A DNA stretch of 64,000 nt. It comes from Aureibaculum luteum. Its GTDB lineage: Bacteria; Bacteroidota; Bacteroidia; Flavobacteriales; Flavobacteriaceae. A model generated the notes under the pieces. It worked only from the letters and a program-made list of their open reading frames with translations, searched no databases and had not been told where the DNA came from. The stretch spans positions 886,639-950,638 of the forward strand of contig NZ_QRGD01000001.1 in assembly GCF_003449015.1 (NCBI RefSeq). Reading direction: 5' to 3'. The stretch's first letter is position 1, and each line of letters begins with the position of its first letter. Of this stretch, positions 53,580-63,028 are shown piece by piece. The translations under genes were made by a program, and so were the position numbers.

Positions 53580-56087
53580 ATGAATTTTAAAAAAAGTATC
53601 CCTATTTGTTTACTATTGATTTTACTCTTTAAGGTAAGCTGGAGTCAAACTAATATTCCGCCGTCAATACAAGCAATTGGCAATACAGCCTACTGCCCGT
53701 TATCTGAAGTTAATGTGGTAAGTAGTTTTGATATTATAGATCCAGACGACACTTCTATTCAGGCATTTTACATACAAATCTCTGAAGGTTATGTTAATGG
53801 GGAAGATCTGTTAAAGCTCAACAATAGTGCTACACATTCTAAAATAACTACACAATGGAGTGCCCTTGAAGGTAAATTAACATTGCAAAGTGCAATTACT
53901 CCTGAAATGAATTATACAGATTTAATTGCCGCCGTTAAAGATATTGTATTTAGCAGCAGTTCTGTTACGATTTCAGGTAATAGGTCATTTTCTTTTACCA
54001 TCGGTTCAGCAAACTATTTACCATCTACTGACCATTACTACGAATACATCTCAAATATTGGTATTACCTGGTCCGATGCCAAAGTCGCTGCTGAAAACAG
54101 AACCTATTTTGGTTTAGAGGGTTATTTAGCAACGATAACCTCACCTGACGAGGCTAAATTGGCTGGTGAGCAAGCGAGTGGTGCTGGATGGATTGGCGGT
54201 AGCGATGCTGAATCAGAAGGCAATTGGAAATGGGTAACTGGACCAGAAAAAGGCACTTTCTTTTGGTATGGTTTAGCGGTAGGAAATTCACCTACTTTTG
54301 CCTTTTGGAACACGAACGAACCCAACAATTTGGGTGATGAAGATTATGCTCATATCACGGCTCCCGGAGTTGGTATTTTAGGTTCTTGGAACGATTTAAG
54401 CAATACTGGTTCCACTTCAGGCGACTTTCAACCTAAAGGATATATTGTAGAATATGGCGGAATGCCAGATGATCCTGAAGTTAATATTTCTACAAGTACC
54501 AACATTTATATTCCTGCAATAACCTCAACAGTTCCATCAACAAGATGTGGTCCAGGAGAACTAACGCTAATTGCAAAATCAGATGTTGGCAGTGTGGTAT
54601 GGCACGATACTCCAACAGGTGGAACCACTTTATTTACCGGCGAAAATTTTAAGCCAACCATTATAAATACAACTACATATTACGCTTCTGTTGTTGGGGC
54701 TGGATGTGGAGAAAGCCCTAGAATTCCTATTATAGCTACAGCTAACGAATTACCAGATATTAAATCTGTTCTAAATTTTAAAAATTGCGATATAGATAAT
54801 GTCAACGATGGTTTCACTAATTTTAATTTAAATGAGGCTACCGAAATTATAACCAAAGGAGATAATGAATTAAGAGTATCATATCACCTTACCATAGCAG
54901 ATGCAGAAGCAGAAATTAATGCGGTTAATGCATATCCTTTTAATAATCAAACAGCGACTACTGTTTACGCACGTGTTGAAAAGCCAAATGCATGTTTTTT
55001 AATATCCACTATAAACTTAGAGGTTTCCACTACCGCTTTTCCAGAGGGCTATGTTTATAATTTAGTAGGTTGCGATAATTTAGATGCTAATGATGGTATT
55101 ACAACATTTAACCTTACAAGTGCTTCTAATCAACTAATTGGTCAATTTCCTTCAGGTCAAAATTTAAGAGTCTCTTACTTTAAAAATCTCATTGATGCAC
55201 AATCCGAAGAGAATGAAATTACAGATCAAACAAATTATATGAATACACTTTCTTATAACGAAACTCTTTTTGTAAGGGTAGAAAGTGCTGACAACGGTGC
55301 CTGTTATGGAATTGGTCCAAATCTGTTGTTAACCGTAAATCCTAGTCCAGAATTTGAAGTAAATCCTGAAGAGGCCTTATGCTTAAATTTAGGTCCACTC
55401 GTTATTGAAACATTTAATGCCGATGGTGACTATTCGTATGAATGGCTTAATGACAAAAATGAAGTCATTAGCACTGAACCTACTGCAACAGTAAATTCTA
55501 AAGGAGTTTACACTGTAACGGCAACCTCAGATGCAAACTGCACCTCTGCTCCAAAAACAATTTCGGTGAAAGAATCTGATTTATCCAGTATCACCTTAAA
55601 TGATATTCTAATCAAAGATGATTCTGATAATAATACAATTACGATAAACACAGATAATTTAGGTATTGGCGATTATGAATTTGCACTAGATGATGAAGAT
55701 GACTCCTATCAAACTGAACCTATCTTTGAAAATGTTGCCGCTGGAATTCACACCTTATATATAAGAGAACAAAATAATTGTGGAACGATCAGCATTGACG
55801 TTTCGGTTATTGGCTTTCCTAAATTTTTTACGCCCAATAATGACGGATTCAATGATACTTGGAGTATAAAAGGTATACGTGAAGATACTTTTGAAATGTC
55901 TAGTATCTATATCTATGATCGATTTGGAAAAATGCTGGCTAAAACTGATGTAAATGATTTCGGTTGGGATGGTAATTACAAAGGCAAACCAATGCCAGCT
56001 AGTGATTATTGGTTTAAAGTTCAACTGACGGATAAAAATGGAGCTGTAAGAAACAGAAAAGGGCATTTCAGTTTAGTGAGGAGGTAG
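53580..56087 (+). CDS. T9SS-secreted lectin-like protein with gliding motility-type C-terminal domain
   Basis: This large secreted protein has a signal peptide (MNFKKSIPICLLLILLF..., ending WSQ) when started at 53580. An earlier in-frame ATG at 53523 would put 19 polar residues before it. It then has a cadherin-like segment (about 20-140), a C-type lectin-like domain (about 150-300, with WSDAKVAAE and WNTNEPNN), an Ig-like segment (VVWHDTPTGG), two similar repeats with C-D-N/C-D-x-D-N motifs (about 400-580), and a C-terminal CHU_C domain (FPKFFTPNNDGFNDTW) that targets the type IX secretion system. It is a likely cell-surface adhesin. Confidence 0.9.
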   Translation: MNFKKSIPICLLLILLFKVSWSQTNIPPSIQAIGNTAYCPLSEVNVVSSFDIIDPDDTSIQAFYIQISEGYVNGEDLLKLNNSATHSKITTQWSALEGKLTLQSAITPEMNYTDLIAAVKDIVFSSSSVTISGNRSFSFTIGSANYLPSTDHYYEYISNIGITWSDAKVAAENRTYFGLEGYLATITSPDEAKLAGEQASGAGWIGGSDAESEGNWKWVTGPEKGTFFWYGLAVGNSPTFAFWNTNEPNNLGDEDYAHITAPGVGILGSWNDLSNTGSTSGDFQPKGYIVEYGGMPDDPEVNISTSTNIYIPAITSTVPSTRCGPGELTLIAKSDVGSVVWHDTPTGGTTLFTGENFKPTIINTTTYYASVVGAGCGESPRIPIIATANELPDIKSVLNFKNCDIDNVNDGFTNFNLNEATEIITKGDNELRVSYHLTIADAEAEINAVNAYPFNNQTATTVYARVEKPNACFLISTINLEVSTTAFPEGYVYNLVGCDNLDANDGITTFNLTSASNQLIGQFPSGQNLRVSYFKNLIDAQSEENEITDQTNYMNTLSYNETLFVRVESADNGACYGIGPNLLLTVNPSPEFEVNPEEALCLNLGPLVIETFNADGDYSYEWLNDKNEVISTEPTATVNSKGVYTVTATSDANCTSAPKTISVKESDLSSITLNDILIKDDSDNNTITINTDNLGIGDYEFALDDEDDSYQTEPIFENVAAGIHTLYIREQNNCGTISIDVSVIGFPKFFTPNNDGFNDTWSIKGIREDTFEMSSIYIYDRFGKMLAKTDVNDFGWDGNYKGKPMPASDYWFKVQLTDKNGAVRNRKGHFSLVRR

Positions 56088-56127
56088 TATGTCACAACAA
56101 CAGTAGGAATAAGTCTTAAAAACATCC

Positions 56128-56724
56128 CTAACCCCTCTCCAGAGAGGAAGTGGAACTAAGTATACCTTCTATTCTTTCCTTTAAAACAGGCAATACATCT
56201 TCATCAAACCAAGGATTTTTAGTCAACCAAAAACGATTTCTAGGCGATGGGTGAGGTAGCACAAAATAGTTGGGCAAATACTCCTGATAGTTTTTTACTG
56301 TTTCAGTCAGCGTCTTTTTAGCGTCTTTTTTCAAATAATATTTTTGAGCATACATTCCAATAAGTATAATCAGCTCTACATTAGGCATTTTATCCAAAAG
56401 TTGTTGATGCCATAAAGGTGCACATTCAGGTCTAGGAGGTAAATCGCCTGATTTTCCTTTACCGGGATAACAAAACCCCATGGGTACAATTGCTATTTCC
56501 TTTTCATTATAAAATGTTTCATCCGTAATGTCTAACCATTTACGTAATTGCTTTCCACTCGGGTCATCCCATGGTATTCCTGTTTTATGAACCTTGGTTC
56601 CTGGAGCTTGACCAATAATTACAATCTTAGATTCACAACTCGCTGCCAAAACCGGTCTAGGGCCTAATGGCAAATGCGAGATGCATACTTCGCATTTTCG
56701 AATATTTTTTAATACTTCTTTCAT
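56128..56724 (-). CDS. Uracil-DNA glycosylase family protein
   Basis: This 198-residue protein is of the single-domain UDG superfamily. The first catalytic-type motif IIGQAPGTKVHKTGIPW is at about 31-47, and the C-terminal active-site block LPHPSPRNRFW is at about 158-168. The family removes uracil (or related lesions) from DNA. Which subfamily it belongs to is not certain. The Cys residues CEVCISHLP near the N-terminus do not form the 4-Cys cluster of family 4/5 enzymes. Confidence 0.85.
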   Translation of the reverse strand: MKEVLKNIRKCEVCISHLPLGPRPVLAASCESKIVIIGQAPGTKVHKTGIPWDDPSGKQLRKWLDITDETFYNEKEIAIVPMGFCYPGKGKSGDLPPRPECAPLWHQQLLDKMPNVELIILIGMYAQKYYLKKDAKKTLTETVKNYQEYLPNYFVLPHPSPRNRFWLTKNPWFDEDVLPVLKERIEGILSSTSSLERG

Positions 56725-56916
56725 GCCTAATTACCAGTCCTTTAATATGGACAATTATATAATTTAAAGGTACATTATTTATTGTAAAATGAAGTTTTCA
56801 AAATCGCTTCTTTAGAACAAAATCAAATTTTCTAAAAAGTCATTAAAAACAATAACTAATTACAAGAATATACCTATATTGGTTAACCATATTTTTTTTA
56901 ACTAAAACCAACCTAA

Positions 56917-57504
56917 ATGCAAGAATTTTTTGACGGAATGTCAACTTTTGAACAAACCTATTGGATCATTGCTCTAATCGGTTCTGCAATCTTTATTGTT
57001 ATTCTTATCATGACCTTTTTAGGTGGTGACATGGATAGTGATATGGTAGCAGACGGTACTGATTTTGAAGCTGATGATGGTGGTGTTGGATTTCAATTTT
57101 TTACATTCAAAAACTTAATCGCCTTTTTTACTATTTTTGGTTGGACAGGTGTAGTTTGCACGGGCTATGATCTATCAGACGGCGTAATCTTAACCATTTC
57201 GGTAATCGCTGGTCTCTTAATGATGGTGGCCACTTCTTCCCTTTTCTATTTTATGAATCGCCTTACGGAAGATGGTACTTTAAAAATTAAAAATGCTATT
57301 GGAACTGTTGGTGAAGTTTATTTACCCATTGGTGCCAACCGCTCCAAAACTGGTAAGATTCAAGTAAGTGTTCAAGGTTCATTGCGAGAACTAGAGGCCC
57401 TTACCGACGAAAATATTGACTTAGCGACGGGTACGGTTGTAAAAGTAATTGAAATAGTTAGTGCCGAATTATTATTAGTTGAAACCCTATCAAAAAACAA
57501 ATAA
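56917..57504 (+). CDS. NfeD-like membrane protein, partner of flotillin
   Basis: This 195-residue protein has three hydrophobic segments (about 15-36, 63-84 and 90-115) with an acidic loop rich in Asp/Glu (about 38-58), then a C-terminal OB-fold-like domain (about 120-195, with IGTVGEVYLPIG) typical of NfeD short forms. NfeD and flotillin genes pair across bacteria and organise membrane microdomains. The flotillin gene follows 93 bp later in the same direction. Confidence 0.82.
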   Translation: MQEFFDGMSTFEQTYWIIALIGSAIFIVILIMTFLGGDMDSDMVADGTDFEADDGGVGFQFFTFKNLIAFFTIFGWTGVVCTGYDLSDGVILTISVIAGLLMMVATSSLFYFMNRLTEDGTLKIKNAIGTVGEVYLPIGANRSKTGKIQVSVQGSLRELEALTDENIDLATGTVVKVIEIVSAELLLVETLSKNK

Positions 57505-57597
57505 CAAGTGAAACGAACATGTTAACAGCATTATCATTTAGGGGAATGATTATTTGCGAACAGTATGTGACTTTTAAAAATCAAAAAAATTAAACCT

Positions 57598-59049
57598 ATG
57601 AATCTATTATTTGCCCAAGCTGAAGCATTCAGCGGAATTTATTTAATTGCTGCCGTCATATTAATATTATTTATTTTCTTATTTTCTATGATGCGAAGGT
57701 ACAAACGCTGTCCTTCTGATAGAATTTTAGTTGTTTACGGTAAAACAGGTGGCGGACAATCTGCCAAATGTATCCATGGTGGTGCGGCATTTATATGGCC
57801 AATTATTCAAGATTATGAATTTTTAGACCTAACCCCAATGTCCATTGAGGTCAATTTAACCAATGCCTTAAGTAAGCAAAACATTCGTGTAAACGTACCT
57901 TCACGTTTTACCATTGGTATCTCTACCGAGCCTAGTGTAATGCAAAATGCTGCAGAAAGATTATTGGGACTAACGTTGGAAGCTGTTAAAGAATTAGCTC
58001 AAGAAATTATTTTTGGTCAACTACGTATGGTGGTTGCATCTATGGATATTGAAGAAATTAATTCTGACCGTGATTCATTTTTATCACATATTACTCATGG
58101 TGTTGAAGCGGAATTGAAAAAAGTAGGTTTAAAATTAATAAACGTTAATATTACAGATATTCACGATGAGTCTGGATATATTGAAGCTTTAGGTAAGGAA
58201 GCCGCTGCAAAAGCAATTAACGATGCTAAAATATCGGTATCTCAAAAAGTTAGAGATGGTTCTATTGGTGAGGCTCAAGCAGTACAAGATCAACGTATTC
58301 AGGTAGCGGCAGCCAATGCCCATGCAGTAGAAGGTGAAAATACTGCCAAAATTCAGATAGCAAATTCAGATGCTGCTAGAAGATCTAGAGAAGCTGAAGC
58401 AGAAAGAATTGCCAATGCCTCTGAAAAAGTACAAGCGGCAAAAGCATTAGAAGAAGCATATGCTGCTGAAAAAATTGCTGAAGAAGCTAGGGCAACACGT
58501 AAGGAAGCTGAACAAGGTGCAGATATTATTGTCCCTGCTAGAATTGACAAACAAAAAATTGAAATTGATGCCGAAGCACAAGCGGAACAAATTAGAAGAA
58601 TTGCAAAAGGTGAAGCAGATGCTATCTTTATGAAAAAAGAAGCAGAAGCAAAAGGACTCTATGAAATTTTAACAAAACAGGCTGCTGGTTTAGATCAAAT
58701 TGTAAAAGCTGCTGGTAACAATTCGAAAGATGCGGTATTACTTTTAGTAGCTGATAAATTACCAGAGTTGGTGAAAACACAAGCTGAAGCAATTAAAAAT
58801 ATTAAAATCGATAAAATTACAGTTTGGGAAAATGGTGGAGGTAAAGATGGCAAAACATCAACTTCTAACTTTATTTCGGGTATGTACAAATCAGTTCCAC
58901 CTTTACAAGAAATGTTTAACATGGCAGGTATGCAATTGCCAAACTATTTAAAAGGTGAAGGTATTGAAGATGCCGTTGAGGACAAGCCTACTAAAAAAAG
59001 CAATTCTAAAACGAAAGATGTAAAACCAAAAGACGATACTACAGAATAA
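57598..59049 (+). CDS. Flotillin family protein (SPFH domain)
   Basis: This 483-residue protein has one N-terminal membrane anchor (about 15-35), an SPFH/band 7 domain (about 50-215), a long Ala/Glu-rich coiled coil (about 215-350), and a flexible Lys/Asp-rich tail. The C-terminal membrane-associated segment (FISGMYKSVPPLQEMFNMAG, about 421-440) resembles the YqiK/FloT family. It probably forms oligomeric scaffolds in the inner membrane with the upstream NfeD-like protein. A good terminator follows. Confidence 0.88.
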   Translation: MNLLFAQAEAFSGIYLIAAVILILFIFLFSMMRRYKRCPSDRILVVYGKTGGGQSAKCIHGGAAFIWPIIQDYEFLDLTPMSIEVNLTNALSKQNIRVNVPSRFTIGISTEPSVMQNAAERLLGLTLEAVKELAQEIIFGQLRMVVASMDIEEINSDRDSFLSHITHGVEAELKKVGLKLINVNITDIHDESGYIEALGKEAAAKAINDAKISVSQKVRDGSIGEAQAVQDQRIQVAAANAHAVEGENTAKIQIANSDAARRSREAEAERIANASEKVQAAKALEEAYAAEKIAEEARATRKEAEQGADIIVPARIDKQKIEIDAEAQAEQIRRIAKGEADAIFMKKEAEAKGLYEILTKQAAGLDQIVKAAGNNSKDAVLLLVADKLPELVKTQAEAIKNIKIDKITVWENGGGKDGKTSTSNFISGMYKSVPPLQEMFNMAGMQLPNYLKGEGIEDAVEDKPTKKSNSKTKDVKPKDDTTE

Positions 59050-59071
59050 TAAACTGTATAAATTTATAGTT

Positions 59072-59100
59072 AAAAACCTCGTCAATTGGCGAGGTTTTTT
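59072..59100 (+). terminator. Terminator of the flotillin gene
   Basis: AAAACCTCG with CGAGGTTTT forms a stem around a short loop, followed by a T-run. It lies about 22 bp after the stop codon. Confidence 0.85.
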
Positions 59101-59167
59101 TGTTTTCCTCAATGTTTACAAGGGTTATATTCTGTTTTATAGTATGTCATAAAATAAATTTGAAGTC

Positions 59168-59410
59168 ATGATATTTTTGTCTAATAAATTAAATCATTTA
59201 ATTAATATGGGATTACTAGATAAAATTTTTTGGCTCATTGTTTCAATTTTGAGTGTTTTAAGATTGGGAAAAATTTTAGAAATATGTATTTTAAAGAAAC
59301 CATTTCCAAACGCAAATATAAAACAAATTGAAAATTTCATAAAAAACACAAAAAGCAAGGATTTAACAAATTTGTTAAAAAAAAGAAATCAAAAAGTGAA
59401 TAGTCATTGA
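59168..59410 (+). CDS. Small hypothetical protein
   Basis: The 80-residue reading frame has one hydrophobic stretch (about 14-38, with MGLLDKIFWLIVSILSVL) and a Lys/Asn-rich tail. I do not recognise it. A shorter start at 59207 (MGLLDKIFW) would begin with the hydrophobic segment and may be better. It stands alone between the flotillin terminator and the rsmI end. It has no clear promoter or terminator, so it may not be real. Confidence 0.35.
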   Translation: MIFLSNKLNHLINMGLLDKIFWLIVSILSVLRLGKILEICILKKPFPNANIKQIENFIKNTKSKDLTNLLKKRNQKVNSH

Positions 59411-59430
59411 ATCATTCTTATAGATTTAAC

Positions 59431-59455
59431 AAATTCCTCGCACCTCGGAATGACA
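59431..59455. repeat. Partial copy of the flavobacterial inverted-repeat element
   Basis: The segment ATTCCTC...TCGGAATGACA matches the right end of the 93-bp element at 45465-45557. The left arm is degenerate (TCATTGA and TCATTCT occur just upstream, about 59404-59418). It is probably a decayed copy. Confidence 0.55.
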
Positions 59456-59525
59456 ACAAACGAATAGAATCTGTATTGATATTTACAAAATCATTGTACT
59501 GGATACAGCTACTGTTAACTGAAAA

Positions 59526-60200
59526 CTACTTTCTCCCATCAACAACCAGCACAAACTCCCCTTTCGGTGGTTTATTCTCAAAGTGAGTTAACACTTCCTT
59601 TATCGTTCCTCTAACTGTTTCTTCATACAATTTAGTCAACTCACGGGAAACTGAAATTTTTCTATCGGAACCAAAATGTTCCGCAAACTGTGTTAAGGTT
59701 TTTATCAATTTATGAGGAGACTCATAAAAAATGATAGTCCTTGGTTCTTCTGCCAAAAGCTCCATTCTTGTTTGTCTTCCTTTTTTAATGGGTAAAAAAC
59801 CTTCAAATACGAATTTATCATTAGGCAAGCCACTATTTACCAAAGCTGGCACAAAGGCTGTTGCTCCTGGCAAACACTCCACTTCAATATCATTTTCAAT
59901 ACAAGCTCGCGTTAATAGAAATCCCGGATCTGAAATTGCCGGTGTTCCTGCATCAGAAATTAAAGCAATGGATTCGCCAGATTTTAATCGCTCCACTAGA
60001 CGTGTTACCATTTTATGCTCATTGTGCATATGATGACTTTGCATTTGCGTACCAATTTCAAAATGCTTTAATAATTTACCCGAAGTACGGGTATCTTCTG
60101 CCAAAATAGTATCTACTTCTTTCAACACTCTAACAGCTCTGAAAGTCATATCTTCTAAATTACCTATTGGAGTAGGAACAATATATAGTTTTGAAATCAC
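59526..60200 (-). CDS. rsmI: 16S rRNA (cytidine(1402)-2'-O)-methyltransferase
   Basis: RsmI 2'-O-methylates C1402 of 16S rRNA in the decoding centre, using S-adenosylmethionine. The 224-residue protein starts with the conserved LYIVPTPIGNLEDMTFRAV block (about 5-23) and has LISDAGTPAISDPG (about 79-92) and FYESPHKL (about 153-160), all diagnostic of the TP-methylase family member RsmI. The C-terminal extension found in longer orthologues is absent, which is common in Bacteroidota. Confidence 0.95.
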   Translation of the reverse strand: MISKLYIVPTPIGNLEDMTFRAVRVLKEVDTILAEDTRTSGKLLKHFEIGTQMQSHHMHNEHKMVTRLVERLKSGESIALISDAGTPAISDPGFLLTRACIENDIEVECLPGATAFVPALVNSGLPNDKFVFEGFLPIKKGRQTRMELLAEEPRTIIFYESPHKLIKTLTQFAEHFGSDRKISVSRELTKLYEETVRGTIKEVLTHFENKPPKGEFVLVVDGRK

Positions 60201-60282
60201 CTTAAATATTTTAGCTGCAATTTAACAAAGTTTATGCAAATGACAGACTTATTATATTTATTGGAATTTGTATTTTTACCAC

Positions 60283-60864
60283 ATGGAAGATTTTACTCTT
60301 TATTTAAAATTAGGTTTATACCATGTTTTAGATTGGCAAGCTTACGACCATATATTATTTTTAGTAGCCTTAGCAGTTATTTACAATTTCACCAATTGGA
60401 AAAAAGTGCTTTGGTTAATTACACTTTTTACAATTGGCCACACCATAACCTTAACACTTGCCTCTTATAATATTATAAATATAAATATTGAAATAGTTGA
60501 ATTTTTAATACCCGTTACTATATTTATTACTGCTTTGGTAAATATAGTAACTCTAAAAAAGAGCAAGCAAAAAAGTTCAAATATCAATTTAATATTCGCC
60601 TTTTTCTTTGGTTTAATCCATGGCTTAGGGTTTTCAAATTATTTTAGAATGCTAATGGACGATACCGAATCTAAAATATTACCCTTGTTAGAATTTGCAA
60701 TTGGTATTGAAATTGCTCAAGTAATTATAGTGTTAGGTATTTTAATTTTAGGTTATATTGCTCAGAACTTTTTTAGAGTTTCAAAGAGAGATTGGGTGTT
60801 AGTACTCTCTTCAATAGTAATTGGTGTTGTTATCCCAATGCTAGCGGAACGCATATTTTGGTAA
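60283..60864 (+). CDS. HupE/UreJ family membrane protein
   Basis: This 193-residue integral membrane protein has about six helices. I start at 60283 (MEDFTLYLK), since the extra residues from 60268 overlap a TATTTTTA -7-like sequence just before it. The conserved N-terminus with HVLDWQAYDHILF and the block FFFGLIHGLGFSNYF match the HupE/UreJ family, which includes Ni2+/Co2+ permease-like and accessory proteins. No hydrogenase or urease is nearby, so a metal role is only possible. Confidence 0.82.
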   Translation: MEDFTLYLKLGLYHVLDWQAYDHILFLVALAVIYNFTNWKKVLWLITLFTIGHTITLTLASYNIININIEIVEFLIPVTIFITALVNIVTLKKSKQKSSNINLIFAFFFGLIHGLGFSNYFRMLMDDTESKILPLLEFAIGIEIAQVIIVLGILILGYIAQNFFRVSKRDWVLVLSSIVIGVVIPMLAERIFW

Positions 60865-60928
60865 AAATTTAACAAAAAACCCATAATTTTATCGGTACTT
60901 TGCCGACTAAAATTTCGTTGAACCTAGT

Positions 60929-61351
60929 ATGACAATAGAAAAACAACTCAAATATGATGTTGCCTATTTAAAAATGGCAAAAGAATGGGCAAAGTTATCC
61001 TATTGTAAACGTCGTCAAGTAGGAGCCTTAATTGTAAAAGGTAAAATGATTATCTCTGACGGTTATAATGGGACTCCAACTGGTTTTGAAAATATCTGTG
61101 AAGATGATGAAAATTATACCAAATGGTACGTACTTCATGCGGAAGCTAATGCAATTTTAAAAGTTGCCTCCTCAACACAAAGTTGTAAGGGAGCTACACT
61201 TTACATTACCATGTCACCATGTAAAGAATGTAGCAAACTCATTCATCAATCAGGAATTAAAAGAGTTGTTTACGCTCAAGCTTATAAAGACAATTCTGGA
61301 TTAAAATTTTTAGAAAAAGCGGGTATTGAACTCGTATATTTGAACGAATAA
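60929..61351 (+). CDS. Deoxycytidylate (dCMP) deaminase
   Basis: This zinc-dependent deaminase of 140 residues converts dCMP to dUMP for thymidylate synthesis. The family motifs are KRRQVGALIVK (about 28-38), GYNGTPTGFEN (about 47-57), the zinc/catalytic HAEANAIL (about 71-78) and SPCKECSKL (about 97-105). ComEB-type proteins share this fold. The gene lies about 64 bp downstream of the HupE-like gene and 76 bp before the S41 protease. Confidence 0.93.
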   Translation: MTIEKQLKYDVAYLKMAKEWAKLSYCKRRQVGALIVKGKMIISDGYNGTPTGFENICEDDENYTKWYVLHAEANAILKVASSTQSCKGATLYITMSPCKECSKLIHQSGIKRVVYAQAYKDNSGLKFLEKAGIELVYLNE

Positions 61352-61372
61352 AAGACCATAATATAGTACTCG

Positions 61373-61390
61373 TTACATTCTCAAATGTAA
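61373..61390 (+). promoter_or_regulatory. Palindrome upstream of the S41 protease
   Basis: TTACATT, a 4-nt loop and AATGTAA form a perfect 7-bp inverted repeat, 38 bp before the start codon. It could be an operator or leader hairpin. Its AT-rich arms make a terminator unlikely. Confidence 0.4.
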
Positions 61391-61427
61391 ATGACTAAAC
61401 TAAAAAGACTTGAAACTATTTTAAAGT

Positions 61428-63017
61428 ATGAAAAATAGCAAAATATATTATCCTTTATTTTTAGCCTTGGCGGTAGCCTTAGGTATTTTTATTGGCAGTA
61501 TGTTAAATTACCCTCAAAATAACTCAGGTTTTCTATTCAATTCTAGTTCTCAAGAAGCAAAAATTAAAAGGTTAATAAACTACATTCAATATGACTATGT
61601 TGATAAAGTAGATACCGATAGTCTTTTAGATGGAACCATTAGAAACATCTTAGATAAATTAGATCCGCATTCTGTATATATCCCAGCGAGTGAACATGAT
61701 GCTATTGCCGAAACCATGAACGGTGAATTTGTAGGTGTTGGCATTCGTTTTTTTATGAGAAATGATTCTTTAACCGTAAGTAATGTTGTAAAAGATGGGC
61801 CAAGTGATAGAGCCGGAATTGAAGCTGGTGATAGAATTTTAATCGCTGACAATGACACTTTATACGGTAAGCTTTTAGAAAGTGATTACATTATAAAAAA
61901 ATTGAAAGGCGAAGCAAATACAAAAGTTAAAATTAAAGTATACAGAAAGTACAAAGACACTTTATTAAATTTTACATTGAAAAGAGGTACTATTCCTTTA
62001 GAGAGCATCCCTAGTTATTATATGCTAACTGATACATTAGGCTATATTAAAATTGACAAATTTGCAAATACTACTTATGATGAATTTAAAACTGCTATGA
62101 ATACGTTGCAGAAAAAAAACATGAAAAGGTTGGTATTAGATCTAAGAGGAAATCCTGGTGGCTATTTGACAATTGCAACACAAATTATTGATGAATTTTT
62201 AGGAAAAGATAAGCTCATTGTTTTTACAAAAAATAAAGGAGGTCAAATCGATAAAAGTTTTGCTACTGCAAAAGGTGATTTTGAAAAAGGTCAAGTGTAT
62301 GTTCTCATTGATGAATCTTCTGCATCTGCAAGTGAAATAGTTGCTGGAGCCTTGCAGGATAATGATAAAGGCGTAATTGTTGGTCGTCGTTCTTTTGGTA
62401 AAGGATTAGTACAACAAGAAATGGAATTAGGTGATGGCTCTGCGGTTAGATTAACGGTTTCACGTTATTATACACCAACAGGCCGATCTATTCAAAAACC
62501 CTATAATAGTGAAAGTGGTGCTAGTTATTATAATGACCGATTAGAAAGATACAATAATGGCGAATTGACTAATGGTGATAGTATTAAGGTTATCGATTCT
62601 TTAAAATTTGTTACCCCAAAAGGTAAAAATGTTTATGGCGGTGGTGGTATTGTGCCTGACGTTTTTGTGAGTATAGATACTACAGCCTATTTTGGAAGAT
62701 TTCATTTTAGAGCCATTCAAGATTTTGTTTTTGAATATTTAGATAATCATCGTGAAACTACCAAAGATTGGGAGGTAACCAATTTTAAACAAAATTTTGA
62801 TAGTGATAGCGAAATTTTAAAAGAATACCTTTCCTTATTTGATGATCAAAGTAAATTAGCTGCTGAAAGTATTCCTTATATTAAATTGTATTTAAAAGCT
62901 CTTTTTGCTCGCAACCTCTACGATGAAAATGTATTTTATCAGGTAATGAATGAAAATGATGAAATGCTAAAAAAAGTAAAGGAATTGGAAATGAAAATCG
63001 ATTATATTAAGCCATAG
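61428..63017 (+). CDS. S41 family carboxy-terminal processing peptidase
   Basis: This 529-residue protein has an N-terminal anchor or signal segment (about 7-27), a PDZ domain (about 85-170, with GVGIRFFM), and the S41 catalytic core with the GNPGGYL block (about 240-246) and the SSASASEIVAGALQ segment (about 298-311) holding the nucleophile serine, followed by a Lys in GRRSFGKGLVQQ (about 323-334). CTP proteases cleave C-termini of periplasmic or lipoprotein substrates. It follows the dCMP deaminase gene and converges on the FAD-protein gene with an 11-bp gap. Confidence 0.93.
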   Translation: MKNSKIYYPLFLALAVALGIFIGSMLNYPQNNSGFLFNSSSQEAKIKRLINYIQYDYVDKVDTDSLLDGTIRNILDKLDPHSVYIPASEHDAIAETMNGEFVGVGIRFFMRNDSLTVSNVVKDGPSDRAGIEAGDRILIADNDTLYGKLLESDYIIKKLKGEANTKVKIKVYRKYKDTLLNFTLKRGTIPLESIPSYYMLTDTLGYIKIDKFANTTYDEFKTAMNTLQKKNMKRLVLDLRGNPGGYLTIATQIIDEFLGKDKLIVFTKNKGGQIDKSFATAKGDFEKGQVYVLIDESSASASEIVAGALQDNDKGVIVGRRSFGKGLVQQEMELGDGSAVRLTVSRYYTPTGRSIQKPYNSESGASYYNDRLERYNNGELTNGDSIKVIDSLKFVTPKGKNVYGGGGIVPDVFVSIDTTAYFGRFHFRAIQDFVFEYLDNHRETTKDWEVTNFKQNFDSDSEILKEYLSLFDDQSKLAAESIPYIKLYLKALFARNLYDENVFYQVMNENDEMLKKVKELEMKIDYIKP

Positions 63018-63028
63018 TAGCATTATAA

